The position numbers were made by a program, and so were the translations under genes. From the NCBI RefSeq assembly GCF_000974365.1, contig NZ_BAZW01000036.1, forward strand, positions 1-42,781: DNA of 42,781 nucleotides, given 5' to 3'. This stretch comes from Geofilum rubicundum JCM 15548 (lineage in GTDB: Bacteria > Bacteroidota > Bacteroidia > Bacteroidales > Marinilabiliaceae). Of this stretch, positions 29,768 to 39,383 are shown piece after piece; position 1 is the first letter of the stretch, and every line of letters starts with the position of its first letter. The notes below the pieces were generated by a model that was given only the letters and a program-made list of their open reading frames with translations, was not told the DNA's origin and ran no database searches.

Positions 29768-29787
29768 AAATGCATAATTATGCATTT
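29768..29787. repeat. Perfect 20-bp palindrome upstream of tssC
   Basis: The sequence AAATGCATAATTATGCATTT is its own reverse complement. It lies about 80 bases before the tssC start. It could be an operator for a dimeric regulator or an RNA hairpin; no function is proven. Confidence 0.6.
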
Positions 29788-29868
29788 GTTTGCATGGGGG
29801 AAGTAGTGTTTCTTTTCGGACAGGATAAATATTAAATAAAATAGAATATGACTTAAATAATTTTGACT

Positions 29869-31251
29869 ATGGCAAGCGAAAAAATTCAACAAGCAGAAAA
29901 CAATCAAACACCTGAGGTGATGGTCGCAGATGCACCCAAGCCCAATCAGGATATTTTAACCGAATCGATACATGAACTTTCCCGTTTTGGGGGATTTAAT
30001 TTCCTGGAATCTTCGGTGGATGGCATACAAAATCTTAATCCGGAGCGAAAAGCCCGGAAGAAAATCTTTTTAACCGATGAGCAAAAAGCATCGGAAAGAG
30101 ATCATCTAAAAAATAATATTGATTTGTGGATTGAATTGCTCAGCAATTCCAATTCTGTTACTGAAATGCTGGAAACCTCAAAAACCAAAGGAGCCTCGGT
30201 CACAGGGAAGCTGCAGGAGAACCAGTTGAAGGCCATTAATTCAGTTCGCGATCTTGAAAAATCGTATCGTGCGGTGATGTTGTTCTACAAAAACACCGAA
30301 CTTGATAAACTTTCCAATTTAACCATTGTAAATGCAGCTCCCGAGCAAATAACAGATTTGGACAATTCCCGATTTATTGATTTTGTGGCTGCTGAATTGA
30401 AGCAGAATTTTGACAAACTGGATTTGCGAATGAATTACTCCATTTTGGCCATCCCAGGGTATATGGGCTCTAATAAGGTAGTGGAAAAATGGTCGAAAAT
30501 TGCCCATGACAACAAGGTCATGTTGTTCACTGATTTCGCGGATCTGGACAAACCGGATGATGTGGTGGAAATGTTCTTTTTGTCCAACCTGGCAGGAGGG
30601 GATACCTTTAAAAGTAACACCACCATGGCCTGCAACTGGCTCATTGGCAGAGGTGCTTATAAAGAGCTTGGAGAAGAGGATGATTTGCGTGTTTCACCTT
30701 CTGCAGCCCTGGCCGGAAAGGTGCATAAAACATTGATGTCGCAGGTAACGGCAGGTAAAAAGTATGGCGGTATCAACGAAGTGGATGGCGTGGTTTTCCA
30801 GCTAAAGAAGAGTGAAATATCTCAGCTGGAGAAGATGGGCCTCATCCCCATGGTCAATGAGTACGGTAAAGTAATGGCCTTTTCAGCCAAAACATTGTTT
30901 AACGGGGATAATTTGGGCCTGCAGACTTATTCTGTGGTGCGCGTTTTTGACTACATCACCAAAGTGTTGTTCGATTTTTTAAACCGCCGGTCTTTTGAGA
31001 ATTGGAGTACCAAAACCGAACGCGATCTTCGTTTGCAAATTGTTAAGTTTTTGGATGGGGTGCAGGGACCGGATCGCTTAATTGAGAAGTTTAAAATTCT
31101 TCGCTTTGAGCAGGATCCGAATCAAAAGGACCGCATCTTTTTGGACATCCATTTAACCCCTTATTTTCCGGCCAAAAGTTTTGTGATCAAACTGGATGGC
31201 ATAAAAGGGGATGATGGTGCTACCTGGAACAGCGACTACGAGCAGGGTTAA
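29869..31251 (+). CDS. tssC: TssC, large T6SS sheath subunit
   Basis: The 460-residue product matches TssC (VipB). It contains AINSVRDLEKSYRAVMLFYKNTEL (family L-W-R-G-L region), IPGYMGSNKVVEKWSKIAHD, and the conserved C-terminal stretch with FRRSFENWSTKTE-like NRRSFENWSTKTERDLRLQI. The start is ATG at 29869 (MASEKIQQ); a TTG two codons upstream is possible. It forms the sheath with TssB. It is followed by a strong hairpin before tssH. Confidence 0.93.
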   Translation: MASEKIQQAENNQTPEVMVADAPKPNQDILTESIHELSRFGGFNFLESSVDGIQNLNPERKARKKIFLTDEQKASERDHLKNNIDLWIELLSNSNSVTEMLETSKTKGASVTGKLQENQLKAINSVRDLEKSYRAVMLFYKNTELDKLSNLTIVNAAPEQITDLDNSRFIDFVAAELKQNFDKLDLRMNYSILAIPGYMGSNKVVEKWSKIAHDNKVMLFTDFADLDKPDDVVEMFFLSNLAGGDTFKSNTTMACNWLIGRGAYKELGEEDDLRVSPSAALAGKVHKTLMSQVTAGKKYGGINEVDGVVFQLKKSEISQLEKMGLIPMVNEYGKVMAFSAKTLFNGDNLGLQTYSVVRVFDYITKVLFDFLNRRSFENWSTKTERDLRLQIVKFLDGVQGPDRLIEKFKILRFEQDPNQKDRIFLDIHLTPYFPAKSFVIKLDGIKGDDGATWNSDYEQG

Positions 31252-31268
31252 TGATGTATACTATTCAA

Positions 31269-31312
31269 ATGCCAATAGCTGATGCCTGAAACCGGTCATC
31301 AGCTATTGGCAT
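31269..31312 (+). terminator. Long hairpin between tssC and tssH
   Basis: A 16-bp perfect stem is formed by ATGCCAATAGCTGATG (31269-31284) and its complement (31297-31312), with a 12-base loop. No clear U-tract follows, so it may stabilise or attenuate the transcript rather than end it. Confidence 0.6.
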
Positions 31313-31341
31313 CTTAATGACTTTCTATTAAAAACTACATA

Positions 31342-33838
31342 ATGGATTTTCTTAATCTTAATGAATCTGTTAAAACAGCCATCCGCATTGCTCAGGGGAT
31401 TTCGCGTGAGTATGGAAATGGCTGTTACACGCCGGCTCATTTACTGAAAGCTTTGTTGCACAAAGAGATTGGGATGCACGGATTTATTCGAAATTTGGAT
31501 AAGGATCTGGAGTATCTGGAGGAATGGGCTGAGGTAAGAATGGATGAGGTGCCCAAGGCGGGGGTGTCGGCCGAGATTGTTGCTTCGCCCGAAATTGCTG
31601 TTGTGTTTGAAGAGTCTGATAACGTCCGGTTAAAACTAGGCTTGTTAGAGGTCAACCCCATTTGTGTGCTGGCGGCTCTTTCAAAACCAGGGATTGGTTT
31701 TGAAGCCAGTCACCTCAAAAGTTTTCCCATACGGGAGAATGAAATACATGAGTTGTACTTTTCGGCCAGGGAAACCAGGCAATCGGTAGCTTCTCAAGGA
31801 ATGGAGGATGGCATGATGGGCAGTGGGGCCCATGACTTCCTTGCTCAAATACTGCATGGATAAAACGGCTTTGGCCAGCGAGGGCCACATTGGGGCCATC
31901 GTGGGACGTGACAGTGAAAGCCGAATGATGATTGAAATACTTGGTCGCCACAGTCGCCCCAATGTTCTCATAACGGGTGATTCCGGCGTTGGAAAAACCG
32001 CTCTGGTGGATGGTCTGGCCTTTGATATTGTTCATCAAAATGTACCTTCCTATCTCGAAGGAGCTGTTATTTTTGAGCTGGATACAGGCTCATTGGTGGC
32101 GGGTGCCACTTATAAAGGGGAAATTGAAGACCGACTGAAAGGCATTATTAAGGAGATACGCCGCGTAAACAGGGCCATCCTTTTTATTGATGACATACAT
32201 ACCTTATTGGATGTAAAACAAGGCAACAGTGGTGCAGGAGGCATACTTAAACCGGAACTTTCACGTGGCGATTTAACGGTAATTGGTGCGACTTCGGTGG
32301 ACGAGTACCGGAAGATAATTGAGCCCGACCAGGCTTTCAACAGGCGCTTTGAGGTGCTGGCCCTTCAGGAACCGACGGTGGATGTGGCTGCTGGTATGGT
32401 CGCTTCGGTCATTGGCAGGTATTCTGATTTTCATGGGTTAAAAGTAGACCATGCGTCGGTGATAGAAGGCATTCGGTTGGCCAAGCGCTATGTGAAGGAC
32501 CGAAAGCTACCGGATGCAGCCATTGATTTATTGGACCGCACCATGTCGGCCGTGAAAATGATCAATGAAACCGCTGTTGGTGATGTGGCTGAATTGACAG
32601 GCAGGTTGGCCGAATTGGAGGGTAGTTTCGATAAGGCAGAGGAGGAGCTGGTCAATGAACTTCGCCTATTGCACCTTTCGTTGCAAAGCAAGTTGAGTCC
32701 GGTTCTGTTGGGGGTTATTATCAGCGAAACGGATACGAAAGAGATAGATAGCAGCGAGGCCTGGTTCAAGTATCTGAACCAGGCTCTGGACACCCTGCGT
32801 CTTTTTACAGGGGAGAAAATTTCTAAGGTGACGACGCATGAAATGGCGGCCATTATTTCGAATAAAACAGGTATTCCCATAGGGAAAATTCAATCGGGAG
32901 AGAAGGAGCGCTTGTTGAATATGGAAGAATTACTCAGGCGCCGGGTTGTGGGACAGGATACGGCTTTAAAGTCTCTGGTTGATGCCATCCTTGAATCGCG
33001 CAGCGGGATGAACAAGCCCGGTCAGCCCATTGGTTCATTTTTTCTTTTAGGACCAACCGGTACCGGAAAAACGGAGTTGGCCAAGGCTTTGGCCGAAGCA
33101 CTGTTCAACGATGAGAAAGCGATGATTCGTTTTGATATGTCTGAGTTTAAGGAAGAACACTCAGCCGCCTTGTTATACGGGGCCCCCCCCGGATATGTAG
33201 GCTATGAGGAAGGGGGTATGCTGGTTAATAAAATCCGTCAACAGCCTTATGCCGTTGTGCTCTTCGACGAAATTGAAAAAGCGCACAGTTCTGTCTATGA
33301 TATTTTTTTGCAGGTTATGGACGAAGGGAAATTGCACGACCGTCTGGGAAAAGAAGGAGATTTTTCGAATGCGATTATACTTTTTACATCCAATGTTGGC
33401 AGTCAATGGTTACTCAAACAAAAAGAGGAGGGAAAAAATCCGACCACCATCCAAATGATGGATGTGATGGGGGAATACTTCCGTCCCGAGTTTCTGGCCC
33501 GCTTGTCCGAAATTGTTCCTTTTTATCCGATAACGGAAGCGGTTTTGATGAAAATATTTGATATTCAGCTGAAGGGTGTTTCGGAATTGCTTCAGCGTCA
33601 GGGGATAGAATTGAAAATGTCAGAGGATGCCCGAAAAATGCTGGCCAATAAGGGGTTTACGCCCAAGTATGGTGCCCGACAAGTGGCGGGGGTTATTCGT
33701 AACTACATCAGGCGGCCCATTTCACGTTTTTTGATTGGCGGTCAACTGAAGCGTGGGGGTTGTCTTTACGTGGATGTAGATGCTACAGGTGAACTGCATT
33801 GGGATGTCAAAGTGGAAGAGGCGGTGGTCGCGAACTAG
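31342..33838 (+). CDS. tssH: TssH (ClpV), T6SS sheath-recycling AAA+ ATPase (frameshift)
   Basis: The reconstructed product has 831 residues. The N-terminal Clp-N domain (about 1-150) is followed by AAA1 with Walker A TGDSGVGKTALV and Walker B AILFIDDIH. A helical middle domain (about 400-520) and AAA2 follow, with Walker A GPTGTGKTELAKA and Walker B VVLFDEIEKAHSS. The printed sequence has one base too many in the G run 31825-31828. Removing it joins MMGSG to PMTSLLKYCMDKTALA in one frame. A second start at 31823 is an artefact of the frame break. ClpV disassembles contracted TssB/TssC sheaths for reuse. Among the indels seen here this is the only insertion. Confidence 0.9.
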
Positions 33839-33852
33839 ATTAAAGGAAGGAC

Positions 33853-33893
33853 AAAAACAATGGGCGGTCTGTTATAGACCGCCCATTGTTTTT
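33853..33893. terminator. Bidirectional terminator between tssH and tssR
   Basis: An 18-bp perfect stem is formed by AAAAACAATGGGCGGTCT (33853-33870) and its complement (33876-33893), with the five-base loop GTTAT. It has a GC-rich core and A/T tails on both sides, the layout of an intrinsic terminator working in both directions. It lies between convergent tssH (+) and tssR (-). Confidence 0.9.
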
Positions 33894-33938
33894 GGTTGCG
33901 TCCGGCAAAGGCATGAATCGACCGGGAAGACAGGTGGT

Positions 33939-36356
33939 TTAGGGCAGATGTATGCTGTTTATCCAGAAGTATTCCTGCTCCAATGAAATGAATTTGTTTT
34001 TATCGGAGATGCTGTTTTCGATATCGTTTTTCTTGACATTGAAATATTCCAGAAGCAGCTCCAGACGCGCGTCGGATATTTTCTTTTTTTTCGACAAGCT
34101 CTTGATGGTTACCGGATTGGAGGTGTCAAACACGTTGGGTGAATGGGTGATGGTATTGAGTGCTTGCTTAAGGGTGTATTTTTTGAGCACCCGCTTCTTT
34201 TTTTGTTCGTAGCTGTTTTGCCGCAACTCTGTCAGTAGTATTTCTTGTATCTCTTTTCGAATCTTTTTTGTGGAGCGGTATTTCCATTTTATATCAGTCC
34301 CGGTTTCTTCATCGTATCCTCTGCTATCGGTTAGAATGGCGCAATCACAACTCTCGGGTTCAGTGCTTTTGGTTTTTTTAGTCCTAAAGAATAGGGGGCG
34401 CTTTTCTTTCTTCTCCACTTTAAAGGCGGTTAACTTCTCCATGAAGGAGATGAGATTGTCAAATTCCACGCCAGATACCAGTAAGTGGTATGGCAGATCG
34501 GTCAGACTTGTTTCAACTTGTTCGGTCTTGAACCAACCTGGCAAGGTTTCAAAATGCTCTTTGAAGACATGCAGGTTGTTGTTTTCAGGATAGAATTGAA
34601 ACGTCTTTACCAGAAGCGAATCGTATTTATCGCGGTGGCTGCCAAATGTGTTGAAAGCTGCGTGCAGGTTGTTGATCAGACCAAGGTTATCTGCTTTAAT
34701 CTGAAGCAGGAAGGTATCAATGGAGGATGTGATGACTTCCAGTGCCAGCCGCTCTTCCTTTTCAGGGAATACGATGCCGCCCTGTGTCATGCTTCTATCC
34801 GGAAAATTCAACATGTATGCATTTTTTCCGTCTTCCTTAAAAGCATTTTCCTCCCGTAATTGGTTGGGGAAAAGAATGATGGATTTTTTCTTTTCTGACA
34901 GGTTATTCGCGTAGCCCTCGATGATCTGAGAAATTTGCAATACAAAGTTGTTGTAGAAATTAGGGCTTCCTGAATACATCTGGAGTCCCAGGAGCCGACA
35001 GTTGGTGGCCGACAGCCGCTGTTTTATTTCCGCATCGGGCCATTCCAGATGATTGCCCGTTTCCCCAAGTAGGAGAATGATGTTCGTGGCCTCAGTTTCG
35101 TTCCTTAGAAGGTTCGTGGCTTCTTTTAGTCCCTTCCATGCATGCTCGCTGGACAAGGGTGTGTAGGCTTCCATGTTGGCCGACCTGTCGATGAGTGTTT
35201 CCAAAACCCTTGGAAATTCATGATGAAGAGGCGCTGAATGGACCACCGGAACCGTATCGTTTTTTGTCATGGATATCACGGAACCAAATTGATAGTTGAA
35301 GCGACGCTCGTTTTCTTCAAAAGTGGTCTGCATATTTTGAACGGCATTTACCAGGGTTGGGAATTGGTCATATGTGACTTCTCCTGCTTCTATAACAAAC
35401 ACAATGTTCAGACGTTTCAGATTGGCCTCAATGGTTTGACTTTGGTTGTAAGTTATGGCCTTTCCGTTGACGTTGAAAACATAATTATCGCTTTTATCGA
35501 CCAAGGGGGCGAGCAGGCCAGATTCAATCACTTTTTTCCCTTCCACAGAGTTTCGGTCATAAACCGGGTTGAATTGGAGGGCAGGGGGTTTTACATAGTT
35601 TAAATCGTCACGCTTTTCGTTTTTTAGAACGGCTGTCATGTCCCAGAACAATTGTTGACCAATGCTCTGAATTAATTTTTTGCTCACCCAACCCAAAACG
35701 TCTGTTTCTGCGTCCTCTGGCGTTAGTTCTGACCTGCGGGCGATTAAGACCCGCTTTTGGTCGTCCGAATATTTCAGCAGATAAACCACTTCATGCAAGG
35801 CCACCAGGCGACCCTCCAATCGCAAATGGGGATCCTTATACAGCTTCACCGAATCACCTGAAAAAAAGTTCGCAGGATGTTGAAGTGTGGTGGTATCGGT
35901 TAAGGTGATCAGCTGTTTGTTGGCAAGATTGTTCGCCATGTTGGTTGAACCTTTGGGACTTAAAATTAATCTGGATTTGTGAATCCAGCCATAATACTCC
36001 GCAGCCTTGTGGTCTGTTAATTGGTCGTCTTTAGTGATTTCCGGATCGTATTTGATGATCTGCAGGAAGTCGCCTTTTTGTCCGATGACCAGAAAAGGCT
36101 CCAGAAATCCAATTTCGCTTTGTTTGTGCCTACTGCCCGGTTTGCGATAACTCACATTATTTTCCCGGTCAGAATAGACCACCCATGCTGCATTGTTCAA
36201 TATGGATTTGGGTGCTTTAATGTCTGTGGCACAATAGTTCATGGAATAGGCGCGCGGCGTTTTCTCCAGAGTGGTCAGTCTGTTTACCGGACCACACGCG
36301 CAAAAGGTGACAATGGCCACCAATATATAGATTAGGAAGGTTTTATTGTATTTCAT
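33939..36356 (-). CDS. tssR: TssR, large T6SSiii envelope lipoprotein
   Basis: The 805-residue product is typical of TssR, a T6SSiii-specific protein of the membrane complex. A signal peptide ends in a lipobox-like VTFCAC. An SH3-like region lies at about 40-145 (AWVVYSDRENNVSYRKPGS, ending YYGWIHKSRLI). A VWA-like domain is near 310-480 (LNIVFVIEAGEVTYDQFP; ATNIILLLGETGNH). A helical, lysine-rich C-terminus follows. I chose the ATG at 36356, which overlaps the preceding stop by 14 bases and gives a signal peptide directly. It is the last gene of the leftward T6SS operon. Confidence 0.85.
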   Translation of the reverse strand: MKYNKTFLIYILVAIVTFCACGPVNRLTTLEKTPRAYSMNYCATDIKAPKSILNNAAWVVYSDRENNVSYRKPGSRHKQSEIGFLEPFLVIGQKGDFLQIIKYDPEITKDDQLTDHKAAEYYGWIHKSRLILSPKGSTNMANNLANKQLITLTDTTTLQHPANFFSGDSVKLYKDPHLRLEGRLVALHEVVYLLKYSDDQKRVLIARRSELTPEDAETDVLGWVSKKLIQSIGQQLFWDMTAVLKNEKRDDLNYVKPPALQFNPVYDRNSVEGKKVIESGLLAPLVDKSDNYVFNVNGKAITYNQSQTIEANLKRLNIVFVIEAGEVTYDQFPTLVNAVQNMQTTFEENERRFNYQFGSVISMTKNDTVPVVHSAPLHHEFPRVLETLIDRSANMEAYTPLSSEHAWKGLKEATNLLRNETEATNIILLLGETGNHLEWPDAEIKQRLSATNCRLLGLQMYSGSPNFYNNFVLQISQIIEGYANNLSEKKKSIILFPNQLREENAFKEDGKNAYMLNFPDRSMTQGGIVFPEKEERLALEVITSSIDTFLLQIKADNLGLINNLHAAFNTFGSHRDKYDSLLVKTFQFYPENNNLHVFKEHFETLPGWFKTEQVETSLTDLPYHLLVSGVEFDNLISFMEKLTAFKVEKKEKRPLFFRTKKTKSTEPESCDCAILTDSRGYDEETGTDIKWKYRSTKKIRKEIQEILLTELRQNSYEQKKKRVLKKYTLKQALNTITHSPNVFDTSNPVTIKSLSKKKKISDARLELLLEYFNVKKNDIENSISDKNKFISLEQEYFWINSIHLP

Positions 36357-37260
36357 GGGGAGCCTCGTTTTTATTTCCTTTGAAACGGTCGTTTTGCATG
36401 ACATATATAACAGACAGGCAGGAGGTGTTTTCATCTGCATTGGTATCCACCACTACATTTTCGATGGCTGTTTTATTGGCTTGGCCAGTTATTCTGAGTC
36501 CCTGACAGTAGGAGTAGAAATCATTGAATTTGTTGTTGTTGACAATGATCATCGTGTTAGGATCATTGCACAGATAGCGGGATAATACATAGTTGTAATT
36601 GTTGTTGAAGGGCTTTCCGTCTGCCAATGCCTGAAGTCTGTTTTTAATATCGATGCCTATCAGTGTTAAAACATCGCTCGAATCATTGTCGTTATAACGG
36701 GAGACTATTTCAATCTGATGCCGGATGGGGTAATGGTTTTTATCTGTTGTCAGCAAAACCTCATAACTCCCGGGTTCAGTATAAGCATAAATGGGGTCTT
36801 TTTCTCTGGAGTCGATGAGACCCGTTTCGCCAAACTCCCATCGGTAAAGATTGGCCGCACCCTCCGATTTGAATACAATGTATTCGTCTTGTATGGCCAT
36901 TGTTGGCGCAAGTACTGTTATTTTCCGGTCGTCCGCACTTTCATTTTTTTTAGTTACGTTGACCACAAAGTATTTTTCATGTTTTTGGTCAACGGTGAGC
37001 TTAATTCGGTATTTTCCGGGTTGATTAAAGGCGTATTCTCCTTGTTGAACTTGGTATTGATCGTCATTTCCAAATTCCCACTTCCAGTGGCTGGCTCCGC
37101 GGGTGCTATCTTTGAAAATAAAGGGTTCGTTAACCAGGAGCTCTGTGTCGGAAAGGCTGGCCTTTATGGCTCTCTCATGGGAGCAAGATCGAATAAACAG
37201 GACATATACCAACAAGTAAGTCAGTAGGGATAGGATGAGGATGTGGATGTATTTTGACAT
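36343..37260 (-). CDS. PKD-domain T6SSiii envelope protein (TssP/TssQ-type)
   Basis: The 305-residue product has one N-terminal membrane helix (IHILILSLLTYLLVYVLFI), followed by RSCS, which is not a clear lipobox. It carries two PKD-like beta-sandwiches (about 35-105 with WKWEFGNDDQ and GKYRIKLTV; about 115-190 with YRWEFGE and GSYEVLLTT). The C-terminal part is of unknown fold. It is encoded inside the T6SS operon next to tssR. In T6SSiii the trans-envelope complex consists of TssN, TssO, TssP, TssQ and TssR. This protein is either TssP or TssQ; sequence alone does not let me choose. Confidence 0.75.
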   Translation of the reverse strand: MSKYIHILILSLLTYLLVYVLFIRSCSHERAIKASLSDTELLVNEPFIFKDSTRGASHWKWEFGNDDQYQVQQGEYAFNQPGKYRIKLTVDQKHEKYFVVNVTKKNESADDRKITVLAPTMAIQDEYIVFKSEGAANLYRWEFGETGLIDSREKDPIYAYTEPGSYEVLLTTDKNHYPIRHQIEIVSRYNDNDSSDVLTLIGIDIKNRLQALADGKPFNNNYNYVLSRYLCNDPNTMIIVNNNKFNDFYSYCQGLRITGQANKTAIENVVVDTNADENTSCLSVIYVMQNDRFKGNKNEAPHEIQ

Positions 37261-37261
37261 G

Positions 37262-37370
37262 TTGTTAGGTTGTTAGGTTAATAGGTCGATAGGTCGATAG
37301 GTTAAGAGGTCGATAGGGCTGATAGGGGTGATAGGGTTGATGGGGTTGTTTGGGTTCATGGGTTGTTAGG
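37262..37370. repeat. Degenerate octanucleotide tandem repeat
   Basis: About a dozen imperfect copies of a unit close to GGTCGATA (variants GGTTAATA, GGTTAAGA, GGGCTGATA, GGGTTGAT) run through the gap between two T6SS genes. It is too irregular for CRISPR. It lies directly before the start of the PKD-protein gene and could vary in length between strains. Confidence 0.75.
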
Positions 37371-37376
37371 GTTTGT

Positions 37377-37879
37377 TTAGTGTCGTATTTTATTGAGTTC
37401 TTCATTTTTTTGTTCGAGGCCAATTTCGCAGGCTTCGAGGTTTTGTCTGAAATTGTTGATGTTCTGACCAATGGTCCATGTTTTTTTCTTGTCTGTCAAC
37501 AACAATTCATAAAGATCAGACACATGCAAAAAGGCCTTATACCTGTTGTCCCAAATATTGTCGGCATACCTGATTTTGATGTCGTTGATTAAAAACTTGA
37601 TATCGTTTTCTTCGTAACTGGCATTAATGCTGGATTGTAGCGGACTATCTTTGTGAATACTGAGTCACAAATGGCAGCCTGACGGGTTTGGATGTCCTGA
37701 AACTGATGTATGCGTTCCATCTTTTTTATGATCAGGGCTTTTTCGGGAATGGTCAACAATTCCTGATGGTGTCTGAAAAGGAAGAACAGACTTAGGCCAC
37801 ACGCCACCATGAAAAGGAGTGACACATATATAAAGCCAATGACGCGTTCGCGCTTATTGATGTGTTTTATTTGTTCCAT
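37377..37879 (-). CDS. TssO-like T6SSiii membrane protein (frameshift)
   Basis: The reconstructed product has 167 residues. An N-terminal membrane helix (VIGFIYVSLLFMVACGLSLFFLF) is followed by a helical extracytoplasmic part. The printed frame ends early with ALMPVTKKTISSF. One missing base at about 37624-37634 restores VRYNP to INASYEENDIKFLINDIKI, then a long helical tail ending EELNKIRH. Size and topology match the neighbouring TssO, so this may be a second TssO or TssP. It belongs to the leftward T6SS operon, 11 bases after tssO. Confidence 0.7.
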
Positions 37880-37890
37880 AGCTATTTGTT

Positions 37891-38403
37891 TTACGGGTGT
37901 TCAAGTCCGGATGTGGCGGAACCAATCGATAGTTGGCGGGCTGCCACTTTATTATTGTTGATGCATTGTATCAAATCTTCTCTTACTAACTGCTCCTCCA
38001 CGGTTAAAAGCCGTATCGAGTCTTTGGCGTTTAAAAAGGTGTTGAATTGCATGGCCAGCATTTTATATACGCGGGTGTCTCTTTCGGGCATTTTCTCCAG
38101 GTGATGGATCAAGTTCATTTTTTTATTACTGATCATATTCTGTAAGAGCACATCGTTGATGCGTTCGTTGGTGTTGAGCAATTGTATCAAATGGACCAGT
38201 GTGTCAACTTTTGCCGTTGTTTCAAGTTGGAGACTGTAAATTTGGTCATACTCCAGGTTTTTTTTCTCGATTTCACTGAGCTCTATGGCGGAGGTCTGGA
38301 CAAAGCAATAGAACATGGTGATGGCCAATATGACCGTTACAATGAGTGTTAGGGAAAACTTCAGCCAGGCTGCAGTTACCTCTTTTTTGTTTTTAGCTTG
38401 CAT
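37891..38403 (-). CDS. tssO: TssO, T6SSiii bitopic membrane protein
   Basis: The 170-residue protein has a short cytoplasmic start (MQAKNKKEVTAAWLKF), one membrane helix (SLTLIVTVILAITMFYCFV) and a helical periplasmic region. This matches TssO, one of the T6SSiii-specific proteins replacing TssJLM. Its start overlaps the tssG stop by about 10 bases, which indicates translational coupling. The assignment rests on size, topology and operon position. Confidence 0.72.
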   Translation of the reverse strand: MQAKNKKEVTAAWLKFSLTLIVTVILAITMFYCFVQTSAIELSEIEKKNLEYDQIYSLQLETTAKVDTLVHLIQLLNTNERINDVLLQNMISNKKMNLIHHLEKMPERDTRVYKMLAMQFNTFLNAKDSIRLLTVEEQLVREDLIQCINNNKVAARQLSIGSATSGLEHP

Positions 38404-39373
38404 GGATTCGGGTTTTAGGGGTTGTATGAAGCCAGGTGTTGATACCCAGAAAGACTTTTCTTTCGGCTTTGTCAGCCATTAAAGAAAAGTGACTGGCCTC
38501 AGGTGATGAAACCAGTTGGATGAGCCGTTCCTTATTCGCAGGAAGCAAATTGTCCAGAATCAATTCCAGTACATTATGACTGTGATGACCAACCATGAAG
38601 CCCTCCATGTTTTTGGTTGCTATTGGTCCGACCCTTACCTTCAGCGTTCTGGTTGCCTTCCTATGATCTCCCTTCGCTATCAGGTTGCGGCCTAACCGGG
38701 CCTCTCCCAGGTTTGGTAGTGAGAGGGGGAAGGTTGCCATTTTTGTTGGTGTGTCTGAACTGATTTGAACGGGAACATCCAATATCAGAGATAGCGCTTG
38801 AGCCACCTCAATTTTGCTCAGTCTGATTTTTGATACCAAAGGAATCATTTTCATAAACAGTACCGCCTTTGATAGTTCCATCTGTTTCAGGATGGGCCAG
38901 AAACTATCATAGATGTTGATGTATAGGTGGTGGCTGTTCTTCTTATCATATTGAAACTCTCTGGTCTGGGTCAGAATCCGGACGATGTCCGTTTCTGTTT
39001 CAAACAATCTGAAAAAGTCCCTGATAAAAAATTCGTCCGCCCTGTGCCGGTTCATATCCGCCAATACCGATTCCTTTGATCTTTCTCCATGGGCATGGGA
39101 TGATTGATGAAATAAGCCTTCCGGCAAATGGTCATAAAGGCTTTTGCGGTTGGTGTGCAGTACAAAGGAGGTGTTTGTGTTTTTATACCTGCCATGGTGC
39201 ACTTCAGCGATGTCTTTGGATACACCTCTTTTTCCGGCGCCTTTGCGGACAATCAATAGTTTATCTGCCGAATGGCCTAGTTCAACCATCAGACCGGCAA
39301 TTACTTCTGCCTTGTAATCGGTCTCACAAGTATTTATATGCTGCCTGTGATTTGTGTCGTTTTTTAGTTTCAT
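38393..39373 (-). CDS. tssG: TssG, T6SS baseplate protein
   Basis: The 326-residue product has the usual length for TssG (VasB/ImpH). It contains FFIRDFFRLFETETDIVRIL, IRLSKIEVAQALSLILDVPV and LGEARLGRNLIAKG, the last matching the conserved L-G-x-N-L-x-x-G region of TssG. I chose the ATG at 39373, because the upstream extension overlaps the true end of tssK in another frame. It lies between TssF and TssK in the baseplate wedge and docks on the spike. Confidence 0.85.
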   Translation of the reverse strand: MKLKNDTNHRQHINTCETDYKAEVIAGLMVELGHSADKLLIVRKGAGKRGVSKDIAEVHHGRYKNTNTSFVLHTNRKSLYDHLPEGLFHQSSHAHGERSKESVLADMNRHRADEFFIRDFFRLFETETDIVRILTQTREFQYDKKNSHHLYINIYDSFWPILKQMELSKAVLFMKMIPLVSKIRLSKIEVAQALSLILDVPVQISSDTPTKMATFPLSLPNLGEARLGRNLIAKGDHRKATRTLKVRVGPIATKNMEGFMVGHHSHNVLELILDNLLPANKERLIQLVSSPEASHFSLMADKAERKVFLGINTWLHTTPKTRIHAS

Positions 39374-39383
39374 ATCGGTTGTG

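Noticed and set aside
31823-33838. A separate second ClpV-like gene starting at 31823
   Set aside because: Its first residues continue the Clp-N protein in another frame across a GGGG run. One removed base gives a single normal TssH.
37262-37370. CRISPR array
   Set aside because: The units are eight bases, irregular and without spacers; no cas gene is in the window.
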